Below, piece after piece: positions 7,925 to 17,131 of a stretch of DNA of 64,000 nucleotides. The notes beneath the pieces are model-generated. The model did not search any database, was not told the DNA's origin, and worked only from the letters and a program-made list of their open reading frames with translations. Position 1 is the stretch's first letter, and every line of letters starts with the position of its first letter. The position numbers and the translations under genes are program-made. The stretch is from Bifidobacterium pluvialisilvae (lineage in GTDB: Bacteria > Actinomycetota > Actinomycetes > Actinomycetales > Bifidobacteriaceae). The stretch lies in NCBI RefSeq assembly GCF_019331695.1, contig NZ_JAHBBI010000003.1, positions 1 to 64,000 of the forward strand, read 5' to 3'.

Positions 7925-10324
7925 ATGAGTGCGCAGGTGCTTGAGCAGGATACGACGGTGACCATGGAAGACAGGAGCGATGCCGTTCTCGTCGAGAAGC
8001 GTGACGGTCGTGTGGTGGACTTCGACCCCATCAACATCATCAACGCCGTGGCCGCCGCGTTCAGCGACCTCGACAAGAAGGTCGGCCCGCAGGAGGAGCA
8101 GATCATCCGCGACATCGCCCTGCGCGTGGAGGCCGAGGTCAAGGACCGCTACACCGGCCCCGCCAAGATCGAGGACATCCAGAACCTCGTCGAGCACGCC
8201 CTGATCGGCGAGCACCTGTACGAGGTGGCCCGCACCTACACCAACTACCGTCTCAACCGCGACATCGAGCGCGCCAAGGCCACCGACATCAACGAGGCCG
8301 TGAGCCGCCTCGTCAACAAGGACGAGGCCCTCGTTCGCGAGAACGCCAACAAGGACTCCAACGTCTACGCCACCCAGCGCGACCTGCTCGCCGGCGCCGT
8401 GAGCAAGGCCTCCGCCTTCTCCATGCTGCCCGAACGCGTCTCCAACGCCCACATGAAGGGCGACATCCACTTCCACGACGCCGACTACTCGCCGTTCACC
8501 GCCATGAGCAACTGCTCGCTGCCCGACTTCGGCGACATGCTCGCGCACGGCTTCGCCCTCGGCAACGCCATGATGGACTCGCCGAAGTCCATCGGCACCG
8601 CCGCCACGCAGATCACGCAGATCATCAAGGACATCGCCGGCTGCCAGTACGGCGGCCAGACCGTCAACCGCTGCGACGAGATGCTCGAACGCTACGCCAA
8701 GCGCGACTACGACAAGAACATGAAGATGGCCGAGGCCATCCTGCCCGACGAGATGCCCGTCAACGTGGCCGAGGACGTGGTCAGGGGCCTCAAGGCCCAG
8801 GAGCCCAAGTGGCTGCACTTCGAGAACCGCGAGCCGTTGCCCGACGACGTCCCGTTCGACGAGAACCTCTCCGAGATCGAGCAGCTGCGCGAGGTCTACG
8901 CCAAGATCATGACCCGCAAGGCCATCTACGACGCCATGCAGACCATGGAGTACCAGATCAACTCCAACCGCGTCTCCAACGGCCAGACCCCGTTCGTCAC
9001 CGTCGGCTTCGGTCTCGGCACCTCGTGGTTCGCCCGCGAGATCCAGCGCGCCATCCTGCTCAACCGCATCCGCGGCCTCGGCAAGGACCGCCACACCGCC
9101 ATCTTCCCGAAGCTCGTGTTCACCGTCAAGCACGGCGTGAACGCCGACCCGGGCGACCCGAACTACGACATGAAGCAGCTGGCGCTCGAATCCGCCACCA
9201 AGCGCATGTACCCCGATGTCGTGTTCTACGAGAACATCGTCAAGATCACCGGCTCCTTCAAGGCCCCGATGGGCTGCCGCTCCTTCCTGCAGGGCTGGAA
9301 GGACCCGAAGACCGGCAAGGACGTGACCGACGGCCGCATGAACCTCGGCGTCGTCTCCGTGAACGTGCCGCGCATCGCCCTCGAATCCCACGGCGACGTG
9401 GAGCGCTTCTGGAAGCTGTTCAACCAGCGCATGGAGGTCGCCCACGAGGCCCTGCAGTTCCGCATCATGCGTTGCAAGCAGGCCACCCCGGTCAACGCGC
9501 CGACCCTGTACCGCTACGGCGCCTTCGGCCGCCTGAACGCCAACGACAAGGTCGACCAGCTGTTCAAGGACGGCCGCGCCACCGTGTCGCTCGGCTACAT
9601 CGGCCTGTACGAGACCACCGCCGTGTTCTTCGGCAAGGACTGGATGACCGACCACCACTGGGACGAGGACGGCAAGAAGTTCGCGCTCTCCATCGTGCAG
9701 CGCATGAACGACCTGTGCAAGCAGTGGAGCGCCGCCGAGGGCTACCACTACTCCGTGTACTCCACGCCCGCCGAGTCGCTCACCGACCGCTTCAACCGCA
9801 TGGACCGCGAAAAGTTCGGCAAGGTCCCCGGCGTCACCGACCACGACTTCTACACCAACAGCTTCCACTACCCGGTGTGGCTGCAGCCCACCCCGATGGA
9901 GAAGCTCGCCTACGAGAAGGACTTCCCGTACCTCGCCTCCGGCGGCTTCATCAACTACTGCGAGTTCCCGTGCCTGCAGCCGAACCCGAAGGCCCTCGAG
10001 GCCGTGTGGGACTACGCCTACAACATCGGCATCGGCTACCTCGGCACCAACACGCCGATCGACCACTGCTTCGTGTGCGGCTTCGAAGGTGACTTCGAGC
10101 CCACCGAGGAGGGCTTCAAGTGCCCCGAATGCGGCAACTCCGACCCGGACAAGTGCAACGTGACCAAGCGCACCTGCGGCTACCTCGGCAACCCGGTGCA
10201 GCGCCCGATGGTGCACGGCCGCCACGAGGAGATCGCCCACCGCGTCAAGCACATGAGCGGCGAGACCGGCCACGTGACCCTCGCCGACGGCACCGAGCGC
10301 GAATGGTTCGAAGAGACCAAGTGA
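7925..10324 (+). CDS. nrdD: Anaerobic ribonucleoside-triphosphate reductase
   Basis: A 799-residue class III reductase. Residues about 20-110 form an ATP cone (VEKRDGRVVDFD onward), the allosteric site. The catalytic barrel includes APMGCRSF. The C-terminus has a zinc site (CFVCG and CPECG) and the glycyl radical motif TCGYLG, with the radical Gly at residue 752. It reduces NTPs to dNTPs without oxygen, with formate as the usual reductant in the family. ATG 7925 follows GAAGGAG. nrdG lies 69 bp downstream behind a hairpin, and NrdR boxes lie upstream. Confidence 0.98.
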   Translation: MSAQVLEQDTTVTMEDRSDAVLVEKRDGRVVDFDPINIINAVAAAFSDLDKKVGPQEEQIIRDIALRVEAEVKDRYTGPAKIEDIQNLVEHALIGEHLYEVARTYTNYRLNRDIERAKATDINEAVSRLVNKDEALVRENANKDSNVYATQRDLLAGAVSKASAFSMLPERVSNAHMKGDIHFHDADYSPFTAMSNCSLPDFGDMLAHGFALGNAMMDSPKSIGTAATQITQIIKDIAGCQYGGQTVNRCDEMLERYAKRDYDKNMKMAEAILPDEMPVNVAEDVVRGLKAQEPKWLHFENREPLPDDVPFDENLSEIEQLREVYAKIMTRKAIYDAMQTMEYQINSNRVSNGQTPFVTVGFGLGTSWFAREIQRAILLNRIRGLGKDRHTAIFPKLVFTVKHGVNADPGDPNYDMKQLALESATKRMYPDVVFYENIVKITGSFKAPMGCRSFLQGWKDPKTGKDVTDGRMNLGVVSVNVPRIALESHGDVERFWKLFNQRMEVAHEALQFRIMRCKQATPVNAPTLYRYGAFGRLNANDKVDQLFKDGRATVSLGYIGLYETTAVFFGKDWMTDHHWDEDGKKFALSIVQRMNDLCKQWSAAEGYHYSVYSTPAESLTDRFNRMDREKFGKVPGVTDHDFYTNSFHYPVWLQPTPMEKLAYEKDFPYLASGGFINYCEFPCLQPNPKALEAVWDYAYNIGIGYLGTNTPIDHCFVCGFEGDFEPTEEGFKCPECGNSDPDKCNVTKRTCGYLGNPVQRPMVHGRHEEIAHRVKHMSGETGHVTLADGTEREWFEETK

Positions 10325-10341
10325 TCTCGCGCTGAAGCATC

Positions 10342-10374
10342 GGCTCCCCTCCGGACCGGAGGGGAGCCTTCTTT
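10342..10374 (+). terminator. Hairpin between nrdD and nrdG
   Basis: GGCTCCCCTCC and GGAGGGGAGCC flank a short loop and are followed by TTCTTT. The weak T-run in the middle of an expected operon suggests partial termination or 3'-end protection, giving less nrdG than nrdD. Confidence 0.75.
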
Positions 10375-10393
10375 GCGTGTAAGGAGGTGAACC

Positions 10394-11107
10394 ATGCCGC
10401 AGGACTCATGGAAGCAGGTGAAGCACCACGACTTCGCCGCCGGCGAACCAGGCCGCGGCCCCGGCGTCCCCAGTCCGCTGACCAACAATCCCAAAGCCGG
10501 CCAGTGGGACGGCCGGCGCATGTGCCGGAACATGATCGCCGACTACAAACGGTTCCTCATGACCGACGGCGAGGGCATCCGCTGCTCCATCTACGTGAGC
10601 GGCTGCCCCTTCCGATGCGAAGGCTGCTACAACTCGTCCATCTGGGACTTCCAGGCCGGCTACGAGTACAACCAGAGGCTCGAGGACCAGATCATGGACG
10701 ACCTCTCCCAGTCATTCGTGCAGGGACTCACCCTGCTCGGCGGCGAGCCGCTGCTCAACACCCCCGTGCTTACACCCTTGGTGAAAAAGATCCGCGAACG
10801 CTTCGGCCACGCCAAGGACATCTGGTGCTGGACCGGCTACACGTGGGAGGAGCTTATGAGGCCGGGGGAGACCCCCGACAAACGCGAGTTGCTCGAACTC
10901 ATCGACGTGCTCGTCGACGGACGCTACCTCAAGGACCAGCACGACTCGCTCCTGCAGTTCCGTGGCTCGAAGAACCAGCGGATCATCGACGTGCAGAAGT
11001 CCCTGGAGGTCGAGGAGCCGGTGATCTGGGGCCGTCTGCACGACCAGGAGCGGTTCATCCCCGAGATGTACGGCAAGGACCGCGACAACGCCGAGGGCGA
11101 CAAGTAG
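10394..11107 (+). CDS. nrdG: Anaerobic ribonucleotide reductase activating protein
   Basis: A 237-residue radical SAM enzyme. The cluster motif GCPFRCEGCYN places Cys71, Cys75 and Cys78 as ligands of the 4Fe-4S cluster; LLGGEPLL is the SAM-binding glycine motif and WCWTGYTWEEL follows. It makes the glycyl radical on NrdD. An excellent ribosome binding site (AAGGAGGTGA) precedes ATG 10394. Confidence 0.97.
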   Translation: MPQDSWKQVKHHDFAAGEPGRGPGVPSPLTNNPKAGQWDGRRMCRNMIADYKRFLMTDGEGIRCSIYVSGCPFRCEGCYNSSIWDFQAGYEYNQRLEDQIMDDLSQSFVQGLTLLGGEPLLNTPVLTPLVKKIRERFGHAKDIWCWTGYTWEELMRPGETPDKRELLELIDVLVDGRYLKDQHDSLLQFRGSKNQRIIDVQKSLEVEEPVIWGRLHDQERFIPEMYGKDRDNAEGDK

Positions 11108-11127
11108 AGGGAGGCGGGGAGAGAGTC

Positions 11128-11159
11128 TTGACAGTCTCGGGCGTTGCGTCGAATATACT
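11128..11159 (+). promoter_or_regulatory. Possible promoter for the activase-like gene
   Basis: TTGACA at 11128-11133 and AATATA/TATACT near 11152-11159 give an 18-20 bp spacer, longer than ideal. It lies in the 241-bp gap before the giant gene. Confidence 0.45.
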
Positions 11160-11348
11160 TCGCCCGTGGCTGAAAAGACGGGCGCTTTGTGAGAAATCTC
11201 ATGGGAATCGTCGCCAGTCGTTCCGCCCCGCCGACTACGATTCAACAATGAACAATGTGCGAGAACGTGAGGTTGGACGCCGCGAGGGACAGTGAAGGCG
11301 CGGCCGGTTGAACGTGAACAGGGCACACGAACGGATGAAGGAAACAGC

Positions 11349-14300
11349 ATGTCGGAGTTGAAGACGAACGACTACATCAGAATCGGTCTGGACATCGGAT
11401 CGACGACGGTGAAGGCGGTGGTCCTTGATAAGGACGGCTCGAAGACGGCCGTGGGGGAGGAGTCCCCGCTCGCCGCACCGGGACAGCATATTCTCTACGC
11501 CGACTATCGACGACACCATGCCAACGTCCGTGCCACCGTGGCCGAACTGCTGACCGACATCCGCGAGCATCTGGCCGAAATCGGACGTCAGGACGAGCCG
11601 GTCAGGCTCTCCATCACCGGATCCGGCGGCCTCGGCCTTGCAGACAACCTGCACGTCCTGTTCGCACAGGAGGTCATCGCGGAGACCGTCGCCATCGATG
11701 CGAAGTACCCGCAGGCCGACGTCATCATCGAACTCGGCGGCGAGGACGCCAAGGTCACGTATCTCAAGCCCACGCCCGAACAGCGCATGAACGGCTCCTG
11801 CGCCGGCGGCACCGGCGCGTTCATCGACCAGATGGCCACCCTGCTCGACACCGACGCCACCGGGCTCAACGAGATGGCCAAACGGTACGAAACGCTCTAT
11901 CCGATCGCCTCGCGATGCGGCGTATTCGCCAAAACCGACCTGCAGCCGCTTATCAACGACGGCGCCGCCAAACCCGACCTCGCCGCATCGATCTTCACGG
12001 CCGTGGCCACGCAGACCATCGCCGGCCTCTCCTCCGGCCGTCCGATCCGCGGCACCGTCATCTTCCTCGGCGGCCCGCTGTTCTTCCTCTCCGAACTGCG
12101 CGAGGCGTTCCGCCGCGCGCTGAAGGACCAGGTCAAGGAATTCATCACGCCGGAATCGGCCCACCTGTATGTGGCGTACGGCGCCGCGCTGCTCGCCGGC
12201 GAGGAGACCAGCGACGAGACCGAGGAGGGCTCCACGCACTACGAGCCGCGAACCCTCGCCGACATCCTCGACGCGTTGGAGAACCTCAAGAACCTGCCGG
12301 GCAACACCCCGACCATGCCCCCGTTGTTCGACACGGAGGCCGACCGTGAACGCTTCAACGAACGCCACCACCGCGAACACATCCACATCGGCACCCTCGA
12401 CGGCGCCAAGGGACCGCACTTCCTCGGCATCGATGCGGGATCGACCACCATCAAGGCCACGCTCGTCAACGACGACCGCGAAATCGTCTGGTCGTCGTAC
12501 GCCAACAACGAAGGCAGCCCGCTGACCGCGGCCGTCAACATCGTCAAGAAGATTCAGAGCGAACTGCCCGACGGCGCCTGGATCGCACGCAGCTGCGCCA
12601 CCGGCTACGGCGAAGGGCTCATCACCACCGGACTGCACCTCGACGAAGGCGTGGTGGAGACCATGGCCCACTACCGCGGCGCCGAAATGGTCAGCCCCGG
12701 CGTCACCGCCGTCATCGACATCGGCGGCCAGGACATGAAATACCTGGCCATCAACGACGGCGTCATCGACTCCATCGCCGTCAACGAGGCCTGCTCCTCC
12801 GGCTGTGGGTCGTTCCTCCAGACCTTCGCCCAGTCCATGGGGCTGACCATCCAGGAGTTCACGCAGAAGGCACTGGCCTCCGACCATCCCGTCGACCTCG
12901 GCTCGCGCTGCACCGTGTTCATGAACTCGTCGGTCAAGCAGGCGCAGAAGGAGGGCGCGTCCATCGAGAACATCGCCGCCGGACTGTGCTACTCCGTCGT
13001 GCGCAACGCCCTGTACAAGGTCATCAAGCTGCGCGACGCCGGCGAACTCGGCGACACCGTCGTCGTGCAGGGCGGCACGTTCCTCAACGACGCCGTATTG
13101 CGCGCCTTCGAACTGCTCACCGAACGCGAGGTGACCAGGCCGAACATCGCCGGCCTCATGGGCGCGTACGGCGCGGCCCTGACCGCGCGCATGCACTACA
13201 ACGACGACGACGAACCGGGCAAACGATCCTCCATCCTCACCGGCGACGCGCTCGACAACCTGTCGATGACGTCCGAACGCGACGTGTGCAAGCTGTGCCA
13301 GAACCACTGCAAGCTCACCATCACCACGTTCGCCGACGGCTCGCGCTACGTGACCGGCAACCGCTGCGAACGCGGCGGCGACCGCAACAAGCAGCGCTCC
13401 GACCGGCCGAACCTCTACGAATACAAGTACAAGCGCTGCTTCTCCTACCGCAGGCTCACCGACAAGAAGGCCACCCGCGGCGAGATCGGCATCCCGCGTG
13501 TGCTCAACATGTACGAGAACTACCCGTTCTGGTTCACGCTGCTCACCCGGCTCGGATTCAAGGTCATGATCTCCGGCCGCAGCAACCACGAACTGTTCGA
13601 GACGGGTATCGACTCCATCGCCTCCGAGAACATCTGCTACCCGGCCAAGCTCGTGCACGGGCACATCAAGTGGCTGCTCAAGAAGAACATCAAGACCATC
13701 TTCTACCCGTGCGTCTCCTACGAGGAGAACCTCGTCGAGAACACCGACAACCACTACAACTGCCCGGTCGTGGCCAACTATCCGGTCGTCATCGGCGCGA
13801 ACATGCCCGAACTGCGCGACCCGTCCATCCGCTACATGCGCCCCTACTTCAACCTCGCCGACCACGGCCTCATGGTCGACCGCATCGTCGAGGAGTTCGC
13901 CTGGGCCGACGTGACGCGCGAGGAGGCCGAGGAGGCCGTCAAGGCCGCCTACGCCGAAGACAAGCTCTTCAAGCATGATGTGCAGCAGGAGGGCCTGCGT
14001 GCGCTCGCCTACATGAAGGAGCACGGCTGCCGTGGCATCGTGCTCGCCGGCCGCCCCTACCACATCGACCCGGAGATCAACCACGGCATCCCCGAGACCA
14101 TCTGCGCGCTCGGCATGGCCGTGCTCTCCGAGGACTCCATCTGCGAACTGCAGCCCGGCGAGGACCTGCATCTGAGCGACTACCTCGCCGACGGGGAGAA
14201 GAGCCCGCGCGAGAAGGACGCGGCCGGATTCCGCCACGTGGGCGACCGCAAGGTGACCCGCATGCCGCTGCGCGTGACCAACCAGTGGGCCTACCACTCC

Positions 14301-16367
14301 AGGCTGTACGCGGCCGCGCACTTCGTGGCCTCCTATCCCGGCCTCGAGCTCGTGCAGCTCAACTCCTTCGGCTGCGGCCTCGACGCCATCACCACCGACC
14401 AGGTCGCCGAGATCCTCGCCGACAAGGCCGACGTGTACACGCTGCTCAAGATCGACGAGGTCTCCAACCTCGGCGCCGCCAAGATCCGCCTGCGCTCCCT
14501 CAAGGCCGCCGTCGAGGAACGCGAGGCCAACAAGGCCCGCGAGGAGCGCGCCGCGCAGCAGGCCAACGAGGCGCAGCAGGCCGATGAGAAGGCCGCCGAG
14601 CAGCGGACCGCCGAACAGGTGCGCCGCGAGACCATGGCCGAGAACCGCCTCGCCGAGGCCCAGGCCAAGTACGAGGAGGCGCGCCGCCAGCTCGAGGCCG
14701 CGCAGGCCGCCATGGACAAGGCCATGCCCGCGGCGAACCTCGACGCCGGATTCGTGAAGAAGCCGTACGCCATCGAACTCGGCGCGGGTGCGAAGAGCAC
14801 TGCTCCGTCCGCGGCCGCCAAGCCGGCCGGCAAGGGCGAATTCCGCAGGACCGGCTCCAAGGCCCCCACCGCCGGACGTCAGGTGCTGCTCGACGCCGTC
14901 ATGGAAAGCAACCCCAAGGCCAGCGCGCAGACCAAACGTGCCGTGAAGAAGAACGCGCACAACACCGCCACCATGTCGAAGTACGCCAACCGCATCCCCT
15001 TCGGCAAGTCCATGAAGAAGGACTACACGATCGTCGCCCCGCAGATGAGCCCCATGCACATGTCGCTCATCGAATCGGTCATCCGGTCCGGCGGCTACAA
15101 GTTCGACGTCCTCAGGCACGCCAGCCGCGACGACGTGGAACTCGGCCTCAAATACGTGAACAACGACGCCTGCTACCCGGCCATCATGGTCGTCGGGCAG
15201 CTCGTCAACGCCATCGTCGAAGGCAAGTACGACCCCGACAAGGTGGCGCTCGCCATCACGCAGACCGGCGGCATGTGCCGCGCCACCAACTACTTCGGCC
15301 TCATCCGCAAGGCGCTCATCGACGCCGGCTACCCGCAGGTGCCGGTCATCGCATTGAGCACGCAGGGGCTCGAATCCAACCCCGGCTTCACGCCCACGCC
15401 GGCGCTGCTGCACCGGGCCGTCAAGGCGCTCATCGTGGGCGACCTGTTCCTCAAGTGCCTGTACCGCGTGCGCCCGTACGAGAAGGTCAGGGGAAGCGCG
15501 AACAAGCTGTACGAGATGTGGGACGCCATCGTCCGTGAGGTCATCGAGCATCACGGCTTCTCCAAGACCGCCAAGTCGAGGATCGGCAAGGGGTACCTGC
15601 CGTACCCGACCCTGCTCAAGGAGATCGTCAAGTCGTTCGACGCCCTGCCGTTGCGCGACATCCCGCGCAAGCCGCGCGTGGGCGTGGTCGGCGAGATCCT
15701 CGTCAAATACCATCCCGACGCCAACAACCACGTGGTCGACGTCATCGAATCCCAGGGATGCGAGGCCGTGGTGCCCGGCATCATGGAGTTCATGACCACC
15801 CGCCCGTACATCACCGACTGGAACGAGAAGAACCTCGGCATGGGCGGCAACAAGCAGCTGTATGCGCTCATGCGCTGGGGCCTCGACCGCTACCTCAACC
15901 CGGTGCGCCGCGCCATCGCCACCGCCAACGGCAAGTTCTCGCAGGACCTGCCCATGGCCGAGCTGGTCAAGAAGGCCGGCGAGGTCACGTCCGTGGGCGT
16001 GCAGGCCGGCGAAGGCTGGCTGCTGACCGCCGAGATCCTCGAGCTCATCGAATCGGGCGCGCCGAACGTGGTGTGCGCCCAGCCGTTCGCCTGCCTGCCG
16101 AACCATGTGACCGGCCGCGGCATGTTCGGCGAGATCCGCCGTCAGCATCCCGAGGCGAACATCGTGTCCATCGACTACGATCCGGGCGCCTCGCAGGCCA
16201 ACCAGCTCAACCGCATCAAGCTCATGATCTCCGCCGCCAAGCAGGCCGAGGCCAAGCGCCAGGCCGCCGAGGCCGCGAACGACGAACGCAATCGCGCGCA
16301 GGGTGCGCACGGTCAGGACGGCGGCGAAGGTCAGTCCTCCACCCCAAGCCTGTCCGAGGCCGCGTAG
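11349..16367 (+). CDS. Giant 2-hydroxyacyl-CoA dehydratase activase-related protein (BadF x2 + DUF2229 + HgdB-like)
   Basis: A 1672-residue multidomain protein. Two ASKHA ATPase domains of the BadF/BcrA/HgdC type begin at IGLDIGSTTVKA (about residue 10) and FLGIDAGSTTIKA (about 356). Each keeps the two cysteines that bind the inter-subunit 4Fe-4S cluster in HgdC: Cys151/Cys190 and Cys482/Cys521. A DUF2229-type region (about 640-1040) has CKLCQNHC and many conserved Cys. A charged Ala/Glu/Gln helix (about 1050-1130) links to an HgdB-like region (about 1215-1630). Family members drive ATP-dependent low-potential electron transfer, but the acceptor here is unknown. ATG 11349 is preceded by AAGGAAA. 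Confidence 0.88.
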   Translation: MSELKTNDYIRIGLDIGSTTVKAVVLDKDGSKTAVGEESPLAAPGQHILYADYRRHHANVRATVAELLTDIREHLAEIGRQDEPVRLSITGSGGLGLADNLHVLFAQEVIAETVAIDAKYPQADVIIELGGEDAKVTYLKPTPEQRMNGSCAGGTGAFIDQMATLLDTDATGLNEMAKRYETLYPIASRCGVFAKTDLQPLINDGAAKPDLAASIFTAVATQTIAGLSSGRPIRGTVIFLGGPLFFLSELREAFRRALKDQVKEFITPESAHLYVAYGAALLAGEETSDETEEGSTHYEPRTLADILDALENLKNLPGNTPTMPPLFDTEADRERFNERHHREHIHIGTLDGAKGPHFLGIDAGSTTIKATLVNDDREIVWSSYANNEGSPLTAAVNIVKKIQSELPDGAWIARSCATGYGEGLITTGLHLDEGVVETMAHYRGAEMVSPGVTAVIDIGGQDMKYLAINDGVIDSIAVNEACSSGCGSFLQTFAQSMGLTIQEFTQKALASDHPVDLGSRCTVFMNSSVKQAQKEGASIENIAAGLCYSVVRNALYKVIKLRDAGELGDTVVVQGGTFLNDAVLRAFELLTEREVTRPNIAGLMGAYGAALTARMHYNDDDEPGKRSSILTGDALDNLSMTSERDVCKLCQNHCKLTITTFADGSRYVTGNRCERGGDRNKQRSDRPNLYEYKYKRCFSYRRLTDKKATRGEIGIPRVLNMYENYPFWFTLLTRLGFKVMISGRSNHELFETGIDSIASENICYPAKLVHGHIKWLLKKNIKTIFYPCVSYEENLVENTDNHYNCPVVANYPVVIGANMPELRDPSIRYMRPYFNLADHGLMVDRIVEEFAWADVTREEAEEAVKAAYAEDKLFKHDVQQEGLRALAYMKEHGCRGIVLAGRPYHIDPEINHGIPETICALGMAVLSEDSICELQPGEDLHLSDYLADGEKSPREKDAAGFRHVGDRKVTRMPLRVTNQWAYHSRLYAAAHFVASYPGLELVQLNSFGCGLDAITTDQVAEILADKADVYTLLKIDEVSNLGAAKIRLRSLKAAVEEREANKAREERAAQQANEAQQADEKAAEQRTAEQVRRETMAENRLAEAQAKYEEARRQLEAAQAAMDKAMPAANLDAGFVKKPYAIELGAGAKSTAPSAAAKPAGKGEFRRTGSKAPTAGRQVLLDAVMESNPKASAQTKRAVKKNAHNTATMSKYANRIPFGKSMKKDYTIVAPQMSPMHMSLIESVIRSGGYKFDVLRHASRDDVELGLKYVNNDACYPAIMVVGQLVNAIVEGKYDPDKVALAITQTGGMCRATNYFGLIRKALIDAGYPQVPVIALSTQGLESNPGFTPTPALLHRAVKALIVGDLFLKCLYRVRPYEKVRGSANKLYEMWDAIVREVIEHHGFSKTAKSRIGKGYLPYPTLLKEIVKSFDALPLRDIPRKPRVGVVGEILVKYHPDANNHVVDVIESQGCEAVVPGIMEFMTTRPYITDWNEKNLGMGGNKQLYALMRWGLDRYLNPVRRAIATANGKFSQDLPMAELVKKAGEVTSVGVQAGEGWLLTAEILELIESGAPNVVCAQPFACLPNHVTGRGMFGEIRRQHPEANIVSIDYDPGASQANQLNRIKLMISAAKQAEAKRQAAEAANDERNRAQGAHGQDGGEGQSSTPSLSEAA

Positions 16368-16377
16368 GCCAAGACGG

Positions 16378-16412
16378 CGCATGCGCGCGTAGGCCGGAGC
16401 CGCGCGCATGCG
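16378..16412 (+). terminator. Hairpin after the activase-like gene
   Basis: Perfect 12-bp arms CGCATGCGCGCG / CGCGCGCATGCG with an 11-nt loop, 11 bases after the stop codon. There is no T-run, so it may be a transcript-end stabiliser or factor-assisted terminator. Confidence 0.6.
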
Positions 16413-16493
16413 GGGCGAGATCGTCCGCGCACGGGCCGATGCCCGGCCGGATGATGGCGTCCGGCGTCCCCAATGCCACGCGACACGCCGAAT

Positions 16494-16551
16494 GTTGCAT
16501 ATGCAACTGTTGTATATGAGTCGTATTACCATCTGCTGTTGCATATACAAC
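16494..16551 (+). promoter_or_regulatory. Clustered MarR-type operators
   Basis: GTTGCATATGCAAC at 16494-16507 is a perfect palindrome, GTTGCATATACAAC at 16538-16551 is nearly so, and a third partial copy, GTTGTATATGAG, starts at 16509. The two full sites are 44 bp apart, about four helical turns. They lie upstream of the MarR gene, so autoregulation of the regulator-exporter operon is inferred. Confidence 0.8.
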
Positions 16552-16612
16552 ATTCGATGCAGGCGATGCATACGAAACGGATATGGCAGGACGACGTGAA
16601 TCGGGGAATCGC

Positions 16613-17131
16613 ATGGACAAACGCATACTCAGCATGGAACTGCGTGCGTTGTGCAAATCCGTCGACCGCTATCTCGGCGAGACGATGCCGGAGTCGGCGG
16701 CGGACGCCACGGGCGGCAACGCGCACATCATCATGTTCCTCGCGCGCAACCGCGACAAGGACATCTATCAGCACACCATCGAGCAGAAGTTCTGCATCAC
16801 CCGGTCCACGGCGTCGCGCGTGCTGACGCTCATGGAGAAGAAAGGGCTGATCATCCGCGAGCCGGTCGCGCACGACGCCCGGCTCAAGAAGATCGTGCTG
16901 ACCGCCAGGGCCGATTCCATCGTCGCCGACCTCAAACGCAGCGGCGAACGGATGGAACGACGTCTCGTCGACGGCTTCTCGGACGACGAACGACAGGCCG
17001 TCCTCGACTACGTGCGCCGGATGCGCGACAACATCGACAAGGCGCAGCGGGAATTCGAACAGCATGGAATACACAACGAAACGACGGATACGAAACGCAA
17101 CGATATGACGAAGAAGGAGGGCGACAAGTGA
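16613..17131 (+). CDS. MarR family transcriptional regulator
   Basis: A 172-residue protein with the winged-helix layout: IEQKFCITRSTASRVLTLMEKKGLI is the recognition helix and DARLKKIVLT the wing. The N- and C-terminal helices would form the dimer. ATG 16613 is chosen because GGGGAAT precedes it; ATG 16583 has no site. The stop overlaps the next gene's GTG by four bases, so regulator and exporter are translationally coupled, and operator palindromes lie just upstream. The signal it senses is unknown but probably a substrate of the exporter. Confidence 0.93.
   Translation: MDKRILSMELRALCKSVDRYLGETMPESAADATGGNAHIIMFLARNRDKDIYQHTIEQKFCITRSTASRVLTLMEKKGLIIREPVAHDARLKKIVLTARADSIVADLKRSGERMERRLVDGFSDDERQAVLDYVRRMRDNIDKAQREFEQHGIHNETTDTKRNDMTKKEGDK

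Noticed and set aside
7805-10273. Long minus-strand open frame opposite nrdD
   Set aside because: It is a GC-codon shadow with Val/Ala/Leu-rich translation and no recognised domain.
11235-16571. Very long minus-strand open frame opposite the activase-like gene
   Set aside because: It is the complement shadow of the recognised multidomain gene; its composition is unnatural.
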